A DNA stretch of 10,000 nt from Candidatus Hydrogenedens sp. (GTDB taxonomy: Bacteria; Hydrogenedentota; Hydrogenedentia; Hydrogenedentales; Hydrogenedentaceae). A program made the position numbers and the translations under genes. Positions 6,674 to 10,000 of the stretch are shown here, one piece after another. The notes under the pieces are model-generated. The model was not told where the DNA came from, did not search any database, and was given only the letters and a program-made list of their open reading frames with translations. Each line of letters opens with the position of its first letter. Within the stretch, counting starts at the first letter, position 1. The stretch is from contig JAIWNQ010000190.1 of the NCBI GenBank assembly GCA_020216745.1, positions 1-10,000 on the forward strand. Direction: 5' to 3'.

Positions 6674-8455
6674 CTAACTTTTACGAATACATTTTAGTAA
6701 TTCGTTCTTTAATCGCTCTTGGAGTTGCTTATGGAGTTGCAAATTTTCGGGTCGATTTGTTGGCACTTCAATTAACGTAGAACCTTCTTTATTTATCGCC
6801 TCACTATATATCTTTTTAAACTCTTCAGGTGCATCAGTAATTGCATAATGAATCCCAAACATTTTTGCACCTGCTTCAAAATGATATCCATGTGGTACAC
6901 CAAAATATCGTTCGAATGTTTCAGGGTATGCTGAAATAGGTAGGAATGAAAAGATACCTCCTCCATCATTATTGATAACTATCAAAATAACTTTTACACC
7001 TTTGGTTGTTAACAATGACAAAGAATTCAGGTCATGAATTGCAGATAAATCACCAATAACAGAGGTAACTATCCGTTTCCTTGCGAATGAGATGCCTGCG
7101 GATGTCGCAATAGTCCCATCAATCCCACTTGCACCACGATTTGCTAAAACTAATCCATCAGACCCTGAGTTGGAACCATACATGTCGGCGTCGCGGATAG
7201 GCATACTGTTCCCTAAAAACAAATCGGTATTTTCAGGTTTCCACATGGAGATATATCGTGCAACGGTTATTTCATTTAACACATTTTGTTCTGATGTCCA
7301 TTCTTCAACAATATTCTCTAAACAATTTGACCATTCTACTGTCTCTAATCCCCATGGATAAATATCTCGCCGACTCATCGCAGGTGCTAACCACGCACAA
7401 AAAGAAGTAATATCCGTTTCAAAACGATGCGAGACGCGATGTATAGGGTCTGTTCTTAACGGGTGGTCTGCAACCAACATATATTCAGGACGTTTCCTCT
7501 CCAAAAATTCTAATAGCCTTTTTGAGGTGATTGTCCCGCCAATATGCAAAACAAAGCGTGGATTGAATCGTTCATAAAATTCGGGTAAGAGTAACATTTG
7601 GTCATAATAAGGGACGGAAAATTCTGTTTTTCTACTCAATCGTAAACCAGATGTAACATCTGCAAAAACAGGCCAATGTAATGCTTTTGCCAGATTATAT
7701 GCGGACTTAATTTCCTGCTCTTTCCTTAATTCGCCAATAACCAGGAGACCTTCTCGTACTGTTTCCATCTTTCCCAAAACAAAGATCTCTTGTTCAGTGG
7801 TTAGCCTTGTCTCTGGAAGGTTCCATTGTGTAAATGGCTTCTTATTTGTAAGCCATATATCCACTGGTTTCATATAATCCTTCGGAACATCTCCTTCTAT
7901 AACTATCGGTTCTAATGGTTCACGGAACATACAATTAATATGAACAGGACCTGATGGTGCACGACAGGCACGATAAACTGCCTGTCCACCTGTAGTTAGA
8001 ACTACTGCTGGAGAAATAGCAGAATCAGGGCAAGGCAGAGTAAACGACCAACGCACATAAGCCCCAAAAATATTTACCTGTTCGATTGCCTGATTTGCAC
8101 CACATTGAAGTAACTCGGGAGGACGGTCTGCTGTGAGAATAATAAGTGGTATCCGTGCTAAAAATGCCTCTACAACAGCAGGATAATAATTTGCCACAGC
8201 AGTACCTGAGGTGCAGATAAGGGCTACTGGTTTACCAACTGCTTTTGCCCAACCTAAGGCATAAAACCCTGTTCCACGCTCATCTACATGCACATGGTGG
8301 ACCACATCCTTTTGTTCTGATACTGCAAGTGCCAATGGCGTAGACCGTGAACCAGGGGAAATACAATAACCACAGATACCATTTCTGTTTAATTCTTCAA
8401 TTAATAATCGTGCCCATAAATGGTTCATATTCGGTGCTTCAAGGATATGTTTCAT
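6674..8455 (-). CDS. menD: 2-succinyl-5-enolpyruvyl-6-hydroxy-3-cyclohexene-1-carboxylate synthase
   Basis: MenD is a cytoplasmic thiamine-diphosphate enzyme that joins 2-oxoglutarate (as a succinyl-semialdehyde unit) to isochorismate, giving SEPHCHC in menaquinone synthesis. The 593-residue product is slightly longer than typical MenD (about 555-580). Diagnostic blocks are SPGSRSTPLA (33-42), VDERGTGFYALG with the ThDP-activating Glu59, GNSMPIRD (415-422), NRGASGIDG (439-447), GDLSAIHDLN (468-477) and NNDGGGIFSFLP (495-506). Asp469, Asn496 and Gly498 have the 27- and 2-residue spacing of the Mg2+-ThDP ligands in E. coli MenD (442, 469, 471). The ATG at 8453-8455 follows a GGAG ribosome binding site (8463-8466). 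The gene lies 21 bases after menF on the same strand and is presumably co-transcribed. Downstream it meets a convergent gene, so no menH or menB follows. Confidence 0.97.
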   Translation of the reverse strand: MKHILEAPNMNHLWARLLIEELNRNGICGYCISPGSRSTPLALAVSEQKDVVHHVHVDERGTGFYALGWAKAVGKPVALICTSGTAVANYYPAVVEAFLARIPLIILTADRPPELLQCGANQAIEQVNIFGAYVRWSFTLPCPDSAISPAVVLTTGGQAVYRACRAPSGPVHINCMFREPLEPIVIEGDVPKDYMKPVDIWLTNKKPFTQWNLPETRLTTEQEIFVLGKMETVREGLLVIGELRKEQEIKSAYNLAKALHWPVFADVTSGLRLSRKTEFSVPYYDQMLLLPEFYERFNPRFVLHIGGTITSKRLLEFLERKRPEYMLVADHPLRTDPIHRVSHRFETDITSFCAWLAPAMSRRDIYPWGLETVEWSNCLENIVEEWTSEQNVLNEITVARYISMWKPENTDLFLGNSMPIRDADMYGSNSGSDGLVLANRGASGIDGTIATSAGISFARKRIVTSVIGDLSAIHDLNSLSLLTTKGVKVILIVINNDGGGIFSFLPISAYPETFERYFGVPHGYHFEAGAKMFGIHYAITDAPEEFKKIYSEAINKEGSTLIEVPTNRPENLQLHKQLQERLKNELLKCIRKS

Positions 8456-8462
8456 ATAGCAT

Positions 8463-8466
8463 CTCC
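8463..8466 (-). promoter_or_regulatory. Ribosome binding site of menD
   Basis: GGAG on the minus strand lies seven bases before the ATG at 8453-8455, inside the 21-base menF-menD gap. It favours this start over a second in-frame ATG nine codons later. Confidence 0.65.
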
Positions 8467-8476
8467 AACATTATGA

Positions 8477-9895
8477 TTATTTCTGGACTTGACTATTTTC
8501 ACAAACCAAGACATTAATGTATCCCTTAATCTTACTTTCAAGTTCGTACCATTCAGATTCAGGTTGTGAACCAATCACAATTCCTGCTCCTGAATATAGG
8601 GAGATGTGATTGCCTTGAACTAAAGCGGAACGTATCCCTACACAAAATTCTGCTGAGTCATAAGAAATCCAACCAACAGGTCCTGTATAAATACCACGAT
8701 CTATTGGTTCTTCTCTTTTTATCCATTCTAATGCAGAACTTTTTGGGTAACCTCCAATTGCTGGGGTTGGATGTAGTAATTCTAAAATATCACTATCAGT
8801 CACTGAGGCTCTTAATATTCCTCGAAAATACGTATATAAGTGATGCACCGTTGATAAGGTAATAACCTGAGGCTTTACATCATATTCATAATTACAACAC
8901 AGCTGTTCCATATTATTTTTAAGCATATTAACAACAATCTCGTGTTCCATTCGCTCCTTCTTATTAGTTAATAGCACGGACTTCAATTGTAAATCTTCAT
9001 CTTCATTTTTACCACGTGGAATCGTTCCTGCTAATGCCTCCGTCTCCATATACGTGCTAACACGATAGTAAAGACGCTCCGGAGAAACACCGATGAATCC
9101 TCTATCAGGTGAAGGATTGAAACAAAAATGATAACATCGAAAGGCATCTTTTGATACCTTTCTAAGAATAGAGACGGGATCCAAGTAACGGTTTGACTCA
9201 AACGTAGATTCTCTTGCTAATACCACTTTTTCAAAAGAACCTCTGTCAATGGCTATTAATGCCCTGTTAACCAATTCAGTCCATTCATGTTTCGAAGGAC
9301 AATCAATGCGGTTAAAAAATATATAAGGCTCTGATTCTTCACACAACGACTCATTAAGTAACCATACCTTTAAGCATTTCAGCATATCGAGAAATTGTTC
9401 TAATTCAAATGATGCATCTCCACCAACAATATTAGCAACAAGTCTCGTTCCAGAATTGTCTCGGAATAGTTCAACCCGAGGAACGACAAAACGATATGCC
9501 CGAAATACGTTCCATCGTTTCCCTCTACTATCTAACGGCTGAAACTTAGACCCGCCATAATATCGAAGTGTTGGTGATTTCAATGATATCTTTTCTTGAA
9601 GTTTACTAAATACTTCATTATATGAAAAACTGTATGTTTCTTCTTTTGATACAACAACATCCGCTTCACCCCAGCCAGCCATTTCAAATGTATTATCTCG
9701 TGAAGACCAATAATATCTTCCTATATGTTGTATCGAACATAATTCTTCTAACAAATCATAATCATCAACATACACTTCATATCTGTTTATTTTACCTTTA
9801 TCGGTACTACAGGAACGAAGTGCATCCGCCACTTTCTCAATAAGGTTAAATGAACTTTGAAACTTTGACAAATTAACAAGTAGATTGTTATTCAC
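8477..9895 (-). CDS. menF: Isochorismate synthase, menaquinone-type
   Basis: MenF converts chorismate to isochorismate, the entry step to menaquinone. The 472-residue protein matches the length of Bacillus-type MenF and belongs to the MST (menaquinone, siderophore, tryptophan) chorismate-enzyme family. The catalytic half is intact: FEKVVLARES (221-230) with the general-base Lys223, FIGVSPERL (267-275), TEALAGTIPRG (285-295), ERMEHEIVV (314-322), LLHPTPAIGGYP (373-384), GIYTGPVGWI (401-410) and GSQPESEWYELESK (442-455), which includes Mg2+-ligand glutamates. Its position directly before menD argues for menaquinone rather than siderophore or salicylate synthesis. The start is a GTG (9893-9895), the first possible start after an in-frame stop; no convincing ribosome binding site precedes it. 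A start a few codons in is possible, but the N-terminal length fits the family. Confidence 0.95.
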   Translation of the reverse strand: MNNNLLVNLSKFQSSFNLIEKVADALRSCSTDKGKINRYEVYVDDYDLLEELCSIQHIGRYYWSSRDNTFEMAGWGEADVVVSKEETYSFSYNEVFSKLQEKISLKSPTLRYYGGSKFQPLDSRGKRWNVFRAYRFVVPRVELFRDNSGTRLVANIVGGDASFELEQFLDMLKCLKVWLLNESLCEESEPYIFFNRIDCPSKHEWTELVNRALIAIDRGSFEKVVLARESTFESNRYLDPVSILRKVSKDAFRCYHFCFNPSPDRGFIGVSPERLYYRVSTYMETEALAGTIPRGKNEDEDLQLKSVLLTNKKERMEHEIVVNMLKNNMEQLCCNYEYDVKPQVITLSTVHHLYTYFRGILRASVTDSDILELLHPTPAIGGYPKSSALEWIKREEPIDRGIYTGPVGWISYDSAEFCVGIRSALVQGNHISLYSGAGIVIGSQPESEWYELESKIKGYINVLVCENSQVQK

Positions 9896-9945
9896 AGAAG
9901 TAAATTAAACATTAAATTTTTGGAATACAAATTGAATTAAAAAGT

Positions 9946-10000
9946 ATGTCAGATTTTATTCAAAAGGATAAAACTATCGCAAACCAGATAAAAAGATTAT
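9946..10000 (+). CDS. Possible start of an unidentified gene, cut by the window edge
   Basis: An ATG at 9946-9948 opens a frame of 18 codons with no stop before the edge (MSDFIQKDKTIANQIKRL), polar and plausible as a protein N-terminus. It would be divergent from menF, sharing the short gap at 9896-9945. There is no clear ribosome binding site. The same bases also allow minus-strand frames that end with a stop here (for example at 9960-9962), so a gene from the right ending in this stretch is an alternative. It is too short to identify. Confidence 0.3.
   Translation, partial: MSDFIQKDKTIANQIKRL

Noticed and set aside
7092..7361. Plus-strand open frame of 89 codons inside menD
   Set aside because: It lies antisense to the conserved ThDP-binding part of menD, whose motifs fix the real frame; no independent coding evidence was found.

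Overview
The window is AT-rich bacterial DNA, densely coded, with seven clear protein genes and one doubtful start of a gene at the right edge. No rRNA, tRNA, CRISPR array, insertion sequence or phage gene was seen. The longest stretch without a gene is about 155 bases. The lineage cannot be fixed from the window. A Tat-exported metallophosphoesterase, an SSS-family Na+ symporter, a lipoprotein-like esterase and a large anchored protein with a pseudopilin-like 'YRxxNGxYPxSL' segment together recall Planctomycetes/Lentisphaerae/Hydrogenedentes-type genomes. Complete classical MenF and MenD show menaquinone synthesis by the isochorismate/o-succinylbenzoate route rather than the futalosine route. 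The taxonomic suggestion is inference.

Left part (1-4694, all minus strand, read right to left): a secreted alpha/beta-hydrolase esterase (3837-4694), a 495-residue membrane-anchored protein of unknown function (2267-3754), an SSS-family sodium:solute symporter (505-2112), and the N-terminal 139 residues of a Tat-exported calcineurin-like metallophosphoesterase running off the left edge (1-418). The gaps are 82, 154 and 86 bases, so this is a loose co-directional cluster, not a tight operon. Three products carry envelope or export signals and the fourth is a transporter. A plausible reading is hydrolysis of an esterified or phosphorylated nutrient outside the cytoplasm followed by Na+-driven uptake; the substrate cannot be read from the sequence.

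Middle (4695-6655): a short divergent promoter region with a good sigma70-type promoter for the plus-strand gene and a weaker candidate in the other direction whose -10 overlaps it. The plus-strand gene encodes a 612-residue protein with a C-terminal domain resembling the XPB/Ssl2 helicase-associated domain (Helicase_C_3 type) but with no ATPase motor. It is the least ordinary gene in the window.

Right part (6674-9895, minus strand): menF (isochorismate synthase) followed after 21 bases by menD (SEPHCHC synthase), the first two committed steps of menaquinone biosynthesis. menD converges on the plus-strand gene with only 18 bases between the stop codons, so menH, menB, menC and menE are not downstream. 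A divergent reading frame of unknown identity may begin at 9946.

The gene content is mostly recognisable housekeeping and envelope functions. Nothing here amounts to a clear new multi-gene system. The motor-less XPB-like protein and the anchored 495-residue protein are the best candidates for follow-up.
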